A stretch of DNA of 64,000 nucleotides. It comes from Nautilus pompilius (lineage: Eukaryota; Mollusca; Cephalopoda; Nautilida; Nautilidae). Made by a program: the position numbers and the translations under genes. Below, in pieces: positions 52,965 through 64,000 of the stretch (positions are counted from its first letter, which is position 1; every line of letters begins with the position of its first letter). The notes below the pieces were generated by a model. That model made no database searches. It saw nothing but the letters and a program-made list of their open reading frames with translations, and had not been told where the DNA came from. The stretch covers positions 868,001 to 932,000 of the forward strand of contig JACATO010000626.1 of assembly GCA_018389105.1 (NCBI GenBank), read 5' to 3'.

Positions 52965-53840
52965 AAACTGTATTTCTTTGGAGAATAATAGATGTGTAGT
53001 ATAAGTTAGATTGGCTAATTTTCCATTTTTTCTTTCCTTCATTCATAGATAAATTTATTTGGAGTATATATGATAGTTAGCCAAACTTTCAACTAGTCAA
53101 AACAATGTGTTAAATTCTTCATCACACTGTCACGTTGCATCACTCTATGGTACTTTCAGGCTCATGAATATTAATGAACTCTGTGTATATCATTGCTTGT
53201 AATCATGAAGAGATATCTGAAACAAACTGCAAACATTATCATTGGTTCTGGTATTGAAAGCCTGGAATCTATTTTAAGTCATTGTATGGCATCACTGATC
53301 ATCAGGTGATCCTGTATCATTTGTGCTGTTGAATTGCCTACTTTAAAAAGCTAAATGTGTCAGTTATATCTTTCTTTGACACTTTTATTAGATTTTGAGC
53401 ACTCAAATTCAGAATTTCAATTCACAAATTCATTTTTGATAGCACAAGTCAATATTCAGCTCAGTTTCAAGTTGTCCAACATTTGGGGTTCACAACTAGG
53501 CCAACCCAAACAGCTATTTGTTTTCTGATTGGGCAATATGGTAAATACCTGAAAACCATCATGGTGAATACTATACACCAGAAAAAGAAAGATAGGGAGC
53601 CATGTTAGGCTAACATATATTCCTCCAACTTATCCTCAATGTTAGTCCACCTAGCCTTGCAACTGCAATTTGCCTTCTTGTTTTTTCTTATAGTAGTCCA
53701 TAATGTATCCTTCGCTTTATGCCAGTCTCTAGCACTTTCTCAATGACACTGTATTTCTTGTGTGACCATATTATCAACATCCTTTTCAGCAAACTTAACA
53801 ACTTACAGCTTAAATGCTACCATGTATGACTTTACAGAAA
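52965..53840 (-). pseudogene. pogo/Tigger-type element, internally deleted copy
   Basis: On the minus strand 53835-53600 gives VAFKL*VVKFAEKDVDNMV, then ESARDWHKAKDTL, then NKKANCSCKARWTNIEDKLE. This is the N-terminal helix-turn-helix region of Tigger/CENP-B-type transposases, in one frame with two stops. The catalytic domain is missing. The left part (about 52965-53240) resembles the left end of the copy at 61157-62850: both share a GGCTAA-TTTC-CATTTTTTC-type stretch and, further in, CAGGCTCATGARTATTAA. So this looks like a relative of that element with its middle removed. Confidence 0.7.
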
Positions 53841-54189
53841 GCATTTTGAGATGGAGGAGGAGGATTTATTGGTTTATTTATTCATAAATAATTAAGATTA
53901 AAATAGATTGATAAAACATAACTGGTGAATATGCACTTGTTATTGCTTATACAACTTTGCATGTTTCAATCAGCACATTAAGAGTGAATTTTTCACCCAA
54001 TTGGCAAATGTTCCAGGCAGTAATTTCTGTTGTCTGTTTCCAAAGCCTGGACTTCTGGGAATGGAGAGTAATTGACCTATAAGCCAAAAAATATAGATTT
54101 CCAAAAAAATAGTTTTTTGAACTGATCAGTGAAATTAAAAACAAGAGTTAATAATTGGACAATTTCTAATTGATATTAATGAAAAAAGA

Positions 54190-54480
54190 ACAGTATAAAA
54201 ATGGTTCTTTTGGGGGGGGTGGTGTGGTGCAATTGTTGGGGTATGTTTGTGAAGTTTGCAAGTGTGTGTGGTGCGAGCTGGGTCGGTTCCACGACTGGCC
54301 ACCTCAGCTGTTTATGAGGTCTTATTTCGACCTGTTATTATTTTTTCGTATTAGTGTACCTCATCCTAGCAAGAGCAGCCACTACCAGCAGCAGCTACCC
54401 AACCCAACTCCTTCGTAATCTAATACGCTCAGGAGGGGTAGGATTATCCAGGCTGAACCCTCTAGAACAGAGGTTTCTCT
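54190..54480 (+). mobile_element. Possible SINE or short repeat
   Basis: This GC-richer block of about 290 bp stands out from the AT-rich intron. GGTGGTGTGGTGCAATTGTT could be an eroded A-box and GGGTCGGTTCCACGACT, ~70 bp later, an eroded B-box. The remainder includes GAGCAGCCACTACCAGCAGC and ends in an ACAGAGGTTTCTCTCTGTGT hairpin-like string. No tail or target duplication is visible. It could equally be an unrelated short repeat. Confidence 0.3.
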
Positions 54481-54578
54481 CTGTGTGTCCTTAAAACGCT
54501 ATAAAGATCAAGGAGCTTACCAATCAATGAAAATTAAGTATACAAAGTACTGAAATTAGAGTGGATGTAAATTCTTAC

Positions 54579-54763
54579 CTTTAAGGTGTGTGACTTCAAG
54601 CTGCTCTCATTGGTGTAACTCCTGTGACAGATCACACACTGGTGTTGCCTGTTAGCTGCCTTTTTTACTTGTTCATCATGATTTCTTATATGATGCTGCA
54701 GATTGGACAACTGAGCAAACAAACGGCCACATCCTTCCACATTACACTTATATGGCTTGGTAC
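54579..54763 (-). CDS. C2H2 zinc-finger protein, internal exon with one and most of a second finger
   Basis: The exon is bounded by acceptor TTTTACAG| (54764) and donor AAAG|GTAAGA (54579/54578). It is 185 nt long: two bases complete a Gly codon begun upstream (phase 1), then 61 codons to a phase 0 end. Finger one is C-x4-C-x12-H-x3-H with core RLFAQLSNLQHHIRNH. Finger two starts CVICHRSYTNESSLKSH and needs the next exon for its last His. The QLSNLQ helix and paired-finger spacing recall the ZNF362/ZNF384/rotund-squeeze group and l(3)neo38-like proteins. The linker NHDEQVKKAANRQHQC is not the canonical TGEKP type. Orthology is not certain. A TGTKPYKC start implies at least one more finger in an upstream exon, not seen in this window. 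Confidence 0.92.
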
Positions 54764-57602
54764 CTGTAAAATATGAGACAATCAAAACTGCTTTATTTTA
54801 AAGAGAAACATCATATGTCTGCAGCTGGTGGCCTAGCAGAGGATACTATTAATGGGTATAAGACTCAGAAATACTGACTTGATCTTGATAGTTATGAAAT
54901 TTTGTGTGGTAAAAATATCCAACATTACTTCAGTTTCCACCTCAGAATGTCCAGATTCAGTTTGTTTTTTTTTTAATTATCTATATTTCCATGCTGTAAA
55001 ATAAACATTATTTGACTAGAAATTGAAAAAAAAATGCTTGTCTTTGTTTATTTTTCTTACAACTATTTAATGACTCAAATAATACAATTTAAAAAATTAA
55101 AAAATTTTATAATTATCATCATCTTAAAAATTCTAAGCTGAATTAAAAAAATTTTAATTATAATATCGACTGTTTTATATAGAAAAGTTTAAAGTGCCCT
55201 TGTGCAATACAACCATACCCAAGTGTTTTGAAATACAACAAACTCTTAAATATTCCAGACATTTCAATACTAGCAAAAAAACATTTCTATATGTTATATC
55301 TATTTTTAAATTGAACATCTACATAATTTTCCTTTTGTTACATTCCTTAATATAATTTTCTCTCATATTCCCCTTTTTGGTTCTATTAAATAAAAGTTTA
55401 AAGAAATTATACATGTTTAATTTTTTCTTGTTAAAATTACTTAGACAATGTGATTCAGTTAGTAATTCTTACATTTCCGTTTGCTTCTACTAGCAACAGA
55501 TTAAAGGAAGCAAAACATCTACTACAAATATAAAAAAAACAAAAAACCATCATCAGAGTGATGGAAGGAAGGCATTAGAAAATCTCATATTAATGCATTT
55601 TAAAAGATAACAAATCAACTTTTTCATAATTTTAAATTTTAATTTCTAAAAAAACTAGTTTTTATCAAATCAGAAGGAAAGAATATAACCAGGTGGAAAA
55701 CACAATTCTAAAAACTATTATTTTATATTATGTAGCAGTCCTCACCTTCTTTTAAAAAAACTAAGTATAGATTAATTAATTTTGTGATTCTGTTTGATTT
55801 TAATACCAGTATTTGAATTCACTGCTTTAAAGAAAACAAACATGATTTTACAAATGGTTATGTTTGAACATTTGCAAACCCAAATATAAACTAAAGTAAA
55901 TTCATATTCCATCAAAATCAAAATACTAAAAATAACCATGTTACATAGCTGTGGTTAAATGTAATGTTGCTTAAAATGCACAAACAAGACATTTTGCATA
56001 GAGATTGATGGAAGCAGACAAACAAACAGTCTAAAGGGAAACAACTCATTCATCAATTTTAATGCAAATCAATCACACAAGAGAAATTAAATATTCTACT
56101 AACTGGTTATATTTCAGTTATTTCTACAATATATTATATATTAATTGTTGATAGGACAAGTTTGTAATACAACACAAGACCAAGAAGTTTTTTAATTTTT
56201 GTTTTTGCTTTATTTTAGTTATACATTCAAATACAGTACTGATTTATAGTAAAGATGAGAGAAAGGTATTCAGGTGAAACCAACTAAATCAAATAGATTG
56301 TTTTGCTTGAACATACTCACTTTACATTATTTACAATTTTTGCCAGCTAGTGGTGATTCAGAACCCTCTCATCCTAAAGGCTAGTATGATCAAATGACCT
56401 ACTCTTAACTTTGCATTGTGGACAATTATTGCTTTTTAGATCTTTAAACCAATTTAAGGCCTAATCTATCAATTTTCCAACAAGATAAACTAGTTGTATT
56501 TATCATTTATATGAACCGCACTGTCATTTTCTAGTACTGAATATATAAAACAAAACAAAATTCTCCCCTCTTAACCCTAAACTACCTAATGTCCAAACAC
56601 AAAAAATTACATTCTTAAAATAATAATACACATTTCTAGCTCAAATACATTACCATCATCTTATTTTTAACTTATCTGTAGTTACTAATTCATTTTAGAT
56701 TTTCTCCTCTTTGTAAGTTTTGTCAAAAACTGTAACAAGGGAAGTAACTCAATAAAAAACTAATAAATATAAAAAAAAACATCAACTTCCATAAGACATT
56801 TATTTTCGTTTCTGTATTTAAACAAAATAATCAATAATTCTAATCTGGAAAAAACGTTTGATTAAAGGAATATCAATTAGTGCAAGATAATGAAATCATA
56901 TGCATAAGAAAAATGATTATACACATTATATGCACATGTATACCCCATTTTTCTGTATGAAAAACATTTCTTACTCAGAATGAGATGCTGGTATTTTTTC
57001 TAACTTTATCTTATATATTGACAAGAAAAGATACAACTCAAATAGTTCACTATTTCTAATATTTGCATGTGGCTAATTAATTTCTAGACAACTATGTTTT
57101 AAAGCCAATTATCTATAGTATATTTGTCAGTTTACTACATATGAATCAAGAGGTTTTCATTTGAAACAAATTTTATACTAAAAAAGTCTAAAATATTCTG
57201 AACAAAACAATATAGGGATATTTTTTAAAGACTTAAGTCTTTGCCATTTTTGTTGATAGCCCTACAGATGAATTAGACAAACTTATAAAAATAACATTTG
57301 AAAAGAATACTGTAAAATATTTATACTGATATTTTATAATGCAGCTGATTGCACCACATCTTTAAGTATAAAATGTGATATCCAACCGTTTACTACTTAC
57401 CTGTTCTTTATTTTAATGGGAGAGATTTGTGTTTTAGTAAAATCCAAAATGTATATTGAAAATTGTATTTGTATTCTTAGCTTTTAAAGAACAGTATTAG
57501 TGGGATAGTAATAATAATGAAAACTATAAAAACCCTTTTTATTATATTAACTGAAAAGATTTTTAAAATACACCACAAATTAATCTGATATCAAATTAAA
57601 CA

Positions 57603-58165
57603 TTACCTATTTTTGCATGTAAGCAAACACATTTCGTTATCATTAAAACAGCATTTTATTGATCGGTATGAACTTGTTGAAAATGACAACACAAAACAAT
57701 TTTCCAACATAAAAACCAAGTGTCCCCTCTGCGGTTTGCTACACACTGCCATGTCACTAAATTCATGAGTCTTCTGAAGACCTGTAGTATCAGTTACACT
57801 TGCTGAAGAATGTGAATATGGCCTTGACAATAAACTTAAAACCCCAGTACAACCCAAGCATGTTTTATTCAAAGAAACTGCTGGCCATAGCATCACAACA
57901 ATTTGCTGTTCTTGAGGAAATAGTAAGGAGATTCTCACAATGTAAGTAAAAGCACTGTCCTTCTGCAGGTGGTGGTTCGGATCAAAGTTTGTCTGAAAAG
58001 TGGCAGAATGTGATTTTGAGGAATGTCATTCTTGTAAATAACAGCATATTCATACCTGTTACCATCATACTCTTGCAACACTACACCTTTACACTCCCAT
58101 TGGAAACACTGAATCAGCCCTTGTCTATGAAGAAAACATTTCTCCACATTTACCAAGCTAATCAA
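57603..58165 (-). other. Unidentified open-frame-dense stretch
   Basis: Two consecutive minus-strand open frames (76 and 111 codons) lie almost end to end. This is unusually dense, and less AT-rich than the local background. The second contains segments such as PQEQQIVVMLWPAVSLNKTC and SRPYSHSSASVTDTTGLQKT that look protein-like. It ends before a TAG|GTAATG donor-like string at 57603. I could not assign a family. It may be a decayed retrocopy, an exon of an unknown gene or chance. Confidence 0.3.
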
Positions 58166-58525
58166 TTAATCACGAAAGGTATGGTTCCTTGGTGAAAAAA
58201 ATTGGACAATCATTTGGACATCTTACAGAAACTACATCTTACATAAGCAATTTTTCACAGTATCTGGGTAACTATGCTTGCTTCAAGTTGCTGCTGTTGT
58301 AACCGTCACATGAAGGAACCTGTTCCTTTGATGCATTGTTTAGATGTAGTGGTCCTGCATGGCATTTGTCACTCTTGGCTGTCCAACGTGTGTAATTGTA
58401 AGTCAAACCTATTTCAATATGCCTGACCCACAGCCAAACAATGGTAGTGTGGTGACATTTTCAGAATTCTGAATCTTGTTGTTTGACCTTGAAGCATTCC
58501 TATAGCAATTTCTTCTTTAGCCTAG

Positions 58526-59159
<634 letters not shown>

Positions 59160-60804
59160 TCTTATGAAACAGTCAGGATATTCAATGTATATAATTTTAT
59201 TTTTCCAAACAAAAGTATGCAGGCTCCATCAATACTGAAAATACTATATTGTAGTACAAATTGAAAAGTAGTACATCTGCTAATAAGCTCTGACAGAAAA
59301 AAAAAAAAAAAATTCATCATTTAAATTTCAGGTTGTTTGTATGTATACAGTTTGTTTTTCTTTACAAATATATAAATATCTGAAAAAAATTTGTCTAACA
59401 GTGTGTTTTGTGGCAAATGGTATTTTTATAATAAAGAAAAACAGTTAAAAAGGTAAATAAAGCATGGATTTATTATGATGAATTGCTTAAGTGTTTTTGA
59501 AAAATGAATATCCACTGTATGAAAAAAATCTGTCTAAAGTCAGTTTGTAAACCAAAAATCTGAGGACATTTACCAGTTACTTTTTAAAACTCGAAATATA
59601 CCACATAACATGCACATTCATTACAGCTAATTGTTTTGTTAAATTAATTTAGAGGTAAATACAAAAAAAAAAAAAAAGGTCTACCTGTATACTTTAGACT
59701 GTTCATTTAGAATAAAATGATTTTCAGTAAAAAAAAAAAAATTTATCAACTTCTCAAGGTTCTGTAAAATTTCAAATTCCTTTCTCAAATGACTAAAGCA
59801 GCTTATGCAAAATTCAAAAAATCACCAATCAACACTAGAGCACTATTAAAACATAGCACTTGCTAAATCCTGTGTATAAGTTTCATTGTACAGTTTGTTT
59901 GTTAGTTACACTGCTGCCAACATTTTACAAGTGGTGGTTTTTTATCGATTTATTGTGTTTAAACTTTAAAAAGATTTGAAAACTTTTATGCAGAGATGTG
60001 AAAGTAAATAGTTACCAAAGTTTGAAAGATTATTGATTGAATCTAAAACTAAACTGAACACCATAACACTGGCAAATGTGAACCATGCATGGCAAAGATG
60101 TGATTTCTTGATTTTACTTTCTATTTTTGTTCTGCACAAGCTCCTTAAAGAGATAAACAGTGGCATAGACAGTCAGATGTCCCTTTCAGAATGTGATCAA
60201 AATCACACCCCATACCATGGTAGTAGTAATGGTTTGCAGATGGTTCATGAAAATTCCTATACTGAACTATGACACACCCATATATGACCAGCCTGAAAAC
60301 TGTGAAAAAGATGAGTTATAAAGGGAAGGAAAATATGATAGCATCTGATTTGTCTACTGCATTTGACAACTGACATTGGATGGGTTAAGCAGTAATTGCT
60401 CATTACTCTTCCATTATATCCCACGCTGTGGAAATGTATGATGGTTCTCATGGATACCTGCCATGTTTTGCAACATTTTTAGCTGATTTTCAAAGTTTGT
60501 ATCCATGAATAGCAAAGTTTGCATTTTTGTTGTCTTTGAAAATCCATAGTGCATAGGAAAAGCTTTCTCATGGCTTCTCTTCAACTGGATAGTCAACCTG
60601 CTAATGGTCAACAAAAGAATATCCAGTGCTTTGGAGATTTCCCACTGGTTTTGAATACCCTATTCCCCACCTATTATACCCCTTTCAGAGTCTATTGGTT
60701 CTCTGTAAACCTTGTATTCGTGGCATGGCTAACTGCAGACTAAGGTTTCTCCTAGGCTGTTGCTATATGTAAACTTCAATCACATGCACAAATATTACTG
60801 AAAT

Positions 60805-60805
<1 letters not shown>

Positions 60806-60842
<37 letters not shown>
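60806..60842. repeat. Poly(T) tract, 37 bases
   Basis: An uninterrupted T-run. It could be the poly(A) tail of a minus-strand retro-insertion whose body would lie to its right, but no such body is recognisable. It may be partly an assembly feature. Confidence 0.85.
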
Positions 60843-60843
<1 letters not shown>

Positions 60844-61000
60844 TGTGTCTCAGGTGTCTATTTACTCATTTCAAGTCTCTGTATATAAAAACTATTTTAA
60901 ATGTTTCATTTAAACATTAGATAATTTAAAATAAATTTTATACAAATGTATCCATCTAATATAATCATTATATGCATGCATACAAACACACAAATATATA

Positions 61001-61026
61001 TAGTGCTTGTCAAAATTATTTGACCC
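61001..61026. mobile_element. Possible single Tc1/mariner-type end
   Basis: TATAGTGCTTGTCAAAATTA followed by TTTGACCC closely resembles the inverted-repeat ends of some Tc1/mariner elements (CAGTGCTTGWCAAAA...GACC). No matching inverted copy was found in the next kilobases; a poly(A) run at 61138-61156 and the pogo-like element follow immediately. It would be a truncated remnant. Confidence 0.35.
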
Positions 61027-61156
61027 TCAAAATGTTTACCTAGTTAAAAAAATTAAATACATCAATAGTTACAAAATATATTTTTAATGTTTACCAAATA
61101 CCAATTCATCATCTTGAAAAATGTCGTGTAAAAACTGAAAAAAAAAAAAAAAAAAA

Positions 61157-62850
61157 TACTGTAATTTCTGAGTTATGTCGATGCAGGTTATAAAATGAAT
61201 GGGCTAAATTTCGCATTTTTCTTGACTTTGTTCATAAATAGGACAAAGTCAGCCAAAACTGTCCAGAAAACCGCACGGAGTCTTGCACACAACAAAAACA
61301 AGCCATGCACAGTACCTCCAGGCTCATGAGTATTAACAAGCTCTCTTGAATTTATCAATGAACTACTTTATGAATAAATCCTCTGAATCATGAGTACTTT
61401 GAAATTCCCTGCAAACATTAACATATAGATAATCAACTCGTAATATAATTTTTTATACCATGCGTTGATATGTGAGAAAGATTTCAAGTAGTATAACTTT
61501 TATACAATAATAAATGAAAAAGAAAATGAGTTCACAATTTGTTCTTCTATTACTAGCACTCTCTCACTCACATCATCACTTCAGAACAGCTTTTGAATTC
61601 CTCATCTTCATTGTCTGAGTGGAAGATAGTGGCAAGCTGAGTGGACAGACAGGTGCGAAGTTGACCTCGTTCTCTGTGTAGTCATCTCTAGAGCTGCTGG
61701 ATACTCCAGCTTTGAAGAAGACATTAATAATAGCTGTCTGAAGCACACTCCCATTTGATTGACTCTGTCATAGCATCATAGGAAGCATGTCACATATAGC
61801 CTATACATGCTTCCTATATCTGTCTCAGCTTAGACTTGAAGTATCTTTTGACAGAAATGTCCAATGATTGTAATAATTTTGTCATCCCCAAGGGATGATT
61901 ACCTAAGACAGTCTTCTTTCCAGCCACTCTAGCTTTTTGTTTTTTCACTGATGTGTGCAATCAATCACAGAGTCTACAATTAGCATGGATTTTTTTGCTT
62001 GGAAAAATCCACCAGCCCAACATGATCAGCACTTATTTAGCCACTTTTTCATCATATCATCATCATCCGTTTGGGTTCACCTACACCATAACGCCACTAA
62101 ATTCTTCAGCATAGTCTTTCTTTTAATTATTGCCATGGAAAGTAATTTCCTGTTGTTAGCACTCACACCAACACCACTGTAAAATTTGATTTTTAGTGTC
62201 CTATTGTTCTGATGGTCACTGTTTTTTCTTTTGTCTTTTCTCGTAGTTTTATTCATAGGATTATCAAAGGTTAACAGTACTTCGACTTCATCCAGGTTGG
62301 TGTTGTTTGACCTTTTGATATTATCCTCCTCTATCTTCATTTTGACAAATTTTTGAAAATTAACGAATTTCTCTTCAAAGTCTTCAAGAAATTTGTGATA
62401 GGGTTATGCACTGCCTGATAGTCTTTTCTACAAATAAAGCAGAAACATCACAAAAGACCACCCACAAAGTTCCCCACTCTCAACTTAGTGGTAATTTGTT
62501 TCACTTTTAATCTCACTTGAACAGTGCTAAGTCTGCAACACACACACCATGTTGTGATAATACATACTCTTTTAACCTGTTCTTAATGTTTTTCCATCGA
62601 AGTGTATACCCACAATTTTCCTTCTTAGTTTTCTTTGCCTTGTGCCATTCCAGGAAACATTTCTCACTGATATCATACTTACAATGAGCAGCTATATTCC
62701 CTCCATTTTCCTCAGCAAATTTTACGACTTCCAGTTTAACTCATTCACTACTGTGAGCCACTGCCAACAGATCTTCTATTTACTACTTGCACCCACAAGC
62801 CTTTCTCACTGGCTCTACACCATCATTACAGAGATTAACAGCTAATTGGC
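61157..62850 (-). pseudogene. pogo/Tigger-type transposase, decayed but nearly full-length
   Basis: On the minus strand the N-terminal helix-turn-helix reads VKLEVVKFAEENGGNIAAHC then ISEKCFLEWHKAKK (62740-62620). NLDEVEVLLTFDNPMNKT (about 62305-62250) is the NMDETPVTFDMP first catalytic block. VGVSANNRKLLSMAIIKRKT matches the ADGTKLPPMVIFKRKT block. KSMLIVDS (about 61990-61965) is the second catalytic region. LLQSLDISVKRYFK (about 61880-61840, after a frameshift) is the LQPLDVSVNKPFK block with the third Asp retained. INVFFKAGVSSSSRDDYTEN near 61720 is the C-terminal part. Multiple stops and frameshifts make it inactive. Its left end TACTGTAATTTCTGAGTTAT and the following 80 bp resemble the left end of the 53-kb copy. 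The right terminal repeat was not found. Confidence 0.82.
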
Positions 62851-64000
62851 TATACAGGTATTAATCAGTAATGACAACCAGCAAATACATTTACCAAAAG
62901 TAGGTCAAGGCATTTTAAACTAAATTGTAAAGCAAAATAACTCCTTTGTTCGGAATTATTTTAGAAAATGTGAAGGCCATTAATGAAAGGAAAGATAGAA
63001 AGAAAAATGCCAGAGACAAGTGCAAGTAAAGAATGTTAAAAACTTTGTTTATCAGCACATGAGGCTTAAAAATTAATATCAAAATGGGTTGTTGGCAACA
63101 AAGATGATTTTGAATAATTTAGTAAATCAGAATTTGAAAAAATGGTACAGATTCTGTATTTGAAGAAATGGGTGAAATAAGAGGCCAAAGTTGAAACGTG
63201 TTTAAAAAACAACAATGCGTGTGATTGCACCAATCAGTGTTTTGCATATTATAGTTAATTTACACGAAAAACAACAAAATGGTGGAAAAGAATTCTTTCT
63301 GGTCGTTAAGGGTGTGTCAGGTGAGTGCATATATTCTTTACATGCTGACACATCAAAACGGTCAGAAAAAAATAAAACTCAAGAAATTCAAAGATTTGAT
63401 CACCGGTTTTGTTGAGGCTACCTGCTCCCCATGCTGGACACCTACACATATCAAACCCAGTTGAATGTCTGGAAGGCAACAAACATCTGATGAAACATAT
63501 CTCAATAGACAGAAATTGTGTTGTTTGTAGTACTCAAACAAAACGCAAACAAACAAAAATAATTTGAATTTTATATATTGCTTTAGTGAAATGTGGTTTT
63601 TGTGTTTGTTAAATAAATTTTCTAAGAGATTTTATCTTGGATTAACTTTTGATAAAGGTAAATTTCAATTTTATTTATATTCAAATAACCATTAAATTTC
63701 AGGTATATACTTCTTTCATTTGTATTTACACATCCAGAAAGATAATTTTATAAGAATAATTCTATTAAATAGGTCTAAATTGATATTTATTAAAATAAAA
63801 AAAGTTACCAAAAGCTAAGTATACCCATTACTCAAAACAAAAGGCATTTGGTATTTAATCCAGGCACAGCATGGCCATTAACTCAGTGGTGAAAGAGTAA
63901 AGGCTGCTGTGAGGAATTTACAAATGTAACAGGTGCCATTTTATAAATAGGGGTTTTTATACTCATAATTAAGATCAAAATGGATCAGGAGAGCAGTGAC

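Larger units (their letters stand above)
40561..54578 (-). other. Intron of the zinc-finger gene (~14 kb)
   Basis: The intron is bounded by donor AAG|GTAAGA at 54578 and acceptor TTTTGCAG| at 40561, both on the minus strand. It holds the Tc1 element, two pogo/Tigger relics, a hAT element with a nested insertion, and a SINE-like candidate, each listed separately. The stretches 42253-42889, 43546-47251 and 52181-52964 hold nothing I could identify beyond a (GT)n run at 43594-43612 and poly(A) runs. Open frames at 44032-44312 and 45883-46393 showed no convincing family resemblance. Confidence 0.85.

Noticed and set aside
54272-54290. tRNA gene suggested by GGTCGGTTCC
   Set aside because: No seven-base acceptor stem or anticodon arm can be folded around it; at best a SINE B-box remnant.

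Overview
The window reads as AT-rich nuclear DNA from an invertebrate animal. Spliced exons carry GT/AG boundaries, one intron is about 14 kb long, and trinucleotide (ATT)n microsatellites are frequent. There is a SINE-like unit, a processed pseudogene, and decayed copies of several eukaryotic DNA transposon superfamilies. Several of the decayed families (the FCYVCG-type protein at the left edge, the SINE style, the DNA-transposon mix) recall mollusc genomes. A lophotrochozoan such as a mollusc is my best guess, but it is an inference. There are no bacterial-style operons, no rRNA and no convincing tRNA.

Only one host gene is supported. It lies on the minus strand and encodes a C2H2 zinc-finger protein. 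Two coding exons are visible. Exon 54763-54579 carries one complete finger and most of a second. The terminal exon 40560-39829 completes the second finger and encodes a 243-residue tail with a basic cluster and two PxDLS motifs, the known CtBP-binding consensus. The two exons join in phase 0 across the ~14 kb intron. The gene's 5' exons must lie beyond the right edge or be unrecognised here. Just past its stop codon sits a 374-bp pogo/Tigger-type miniature element containing the first canonical AATAAA after the stop.

The left part (1-39 kb) is mostly non-coding. It holds the edge of a decayed FCYVCG-family gene, a 94-bp TTAA-flanked miniature element, a broken Ty3/gypsy gag relic, a tRNA-type SINE candidate, a CpG-rich patch near 30.8 kb, a 60-bp minisatellite and microsatellites.

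The ~14 kb intron and the DNA to its right hold most of the mobile elements. They include a complete Tc1-type element with perfect 32-bp inverted repeats but a dead transposase, three pogo/Tigger transposase relics, and a hAT element of the SCAND3/GTF2IRD2 kind. The hAT reading frame is interrupted by a second 3.7-kb element with TTAA duplications and imperfect terminal inverted repeats. That inserted element carries remains of an unfamiliar protein with a CXC-like cysteine cluster, an SDN...DGKG...D region (possible RNase-H-like fold) and a conserved C-terminal block, and is the best candidate for something undescribed. A frameshifted Ran GTPase retropseudogene lies at 58.5-59.2 kb.
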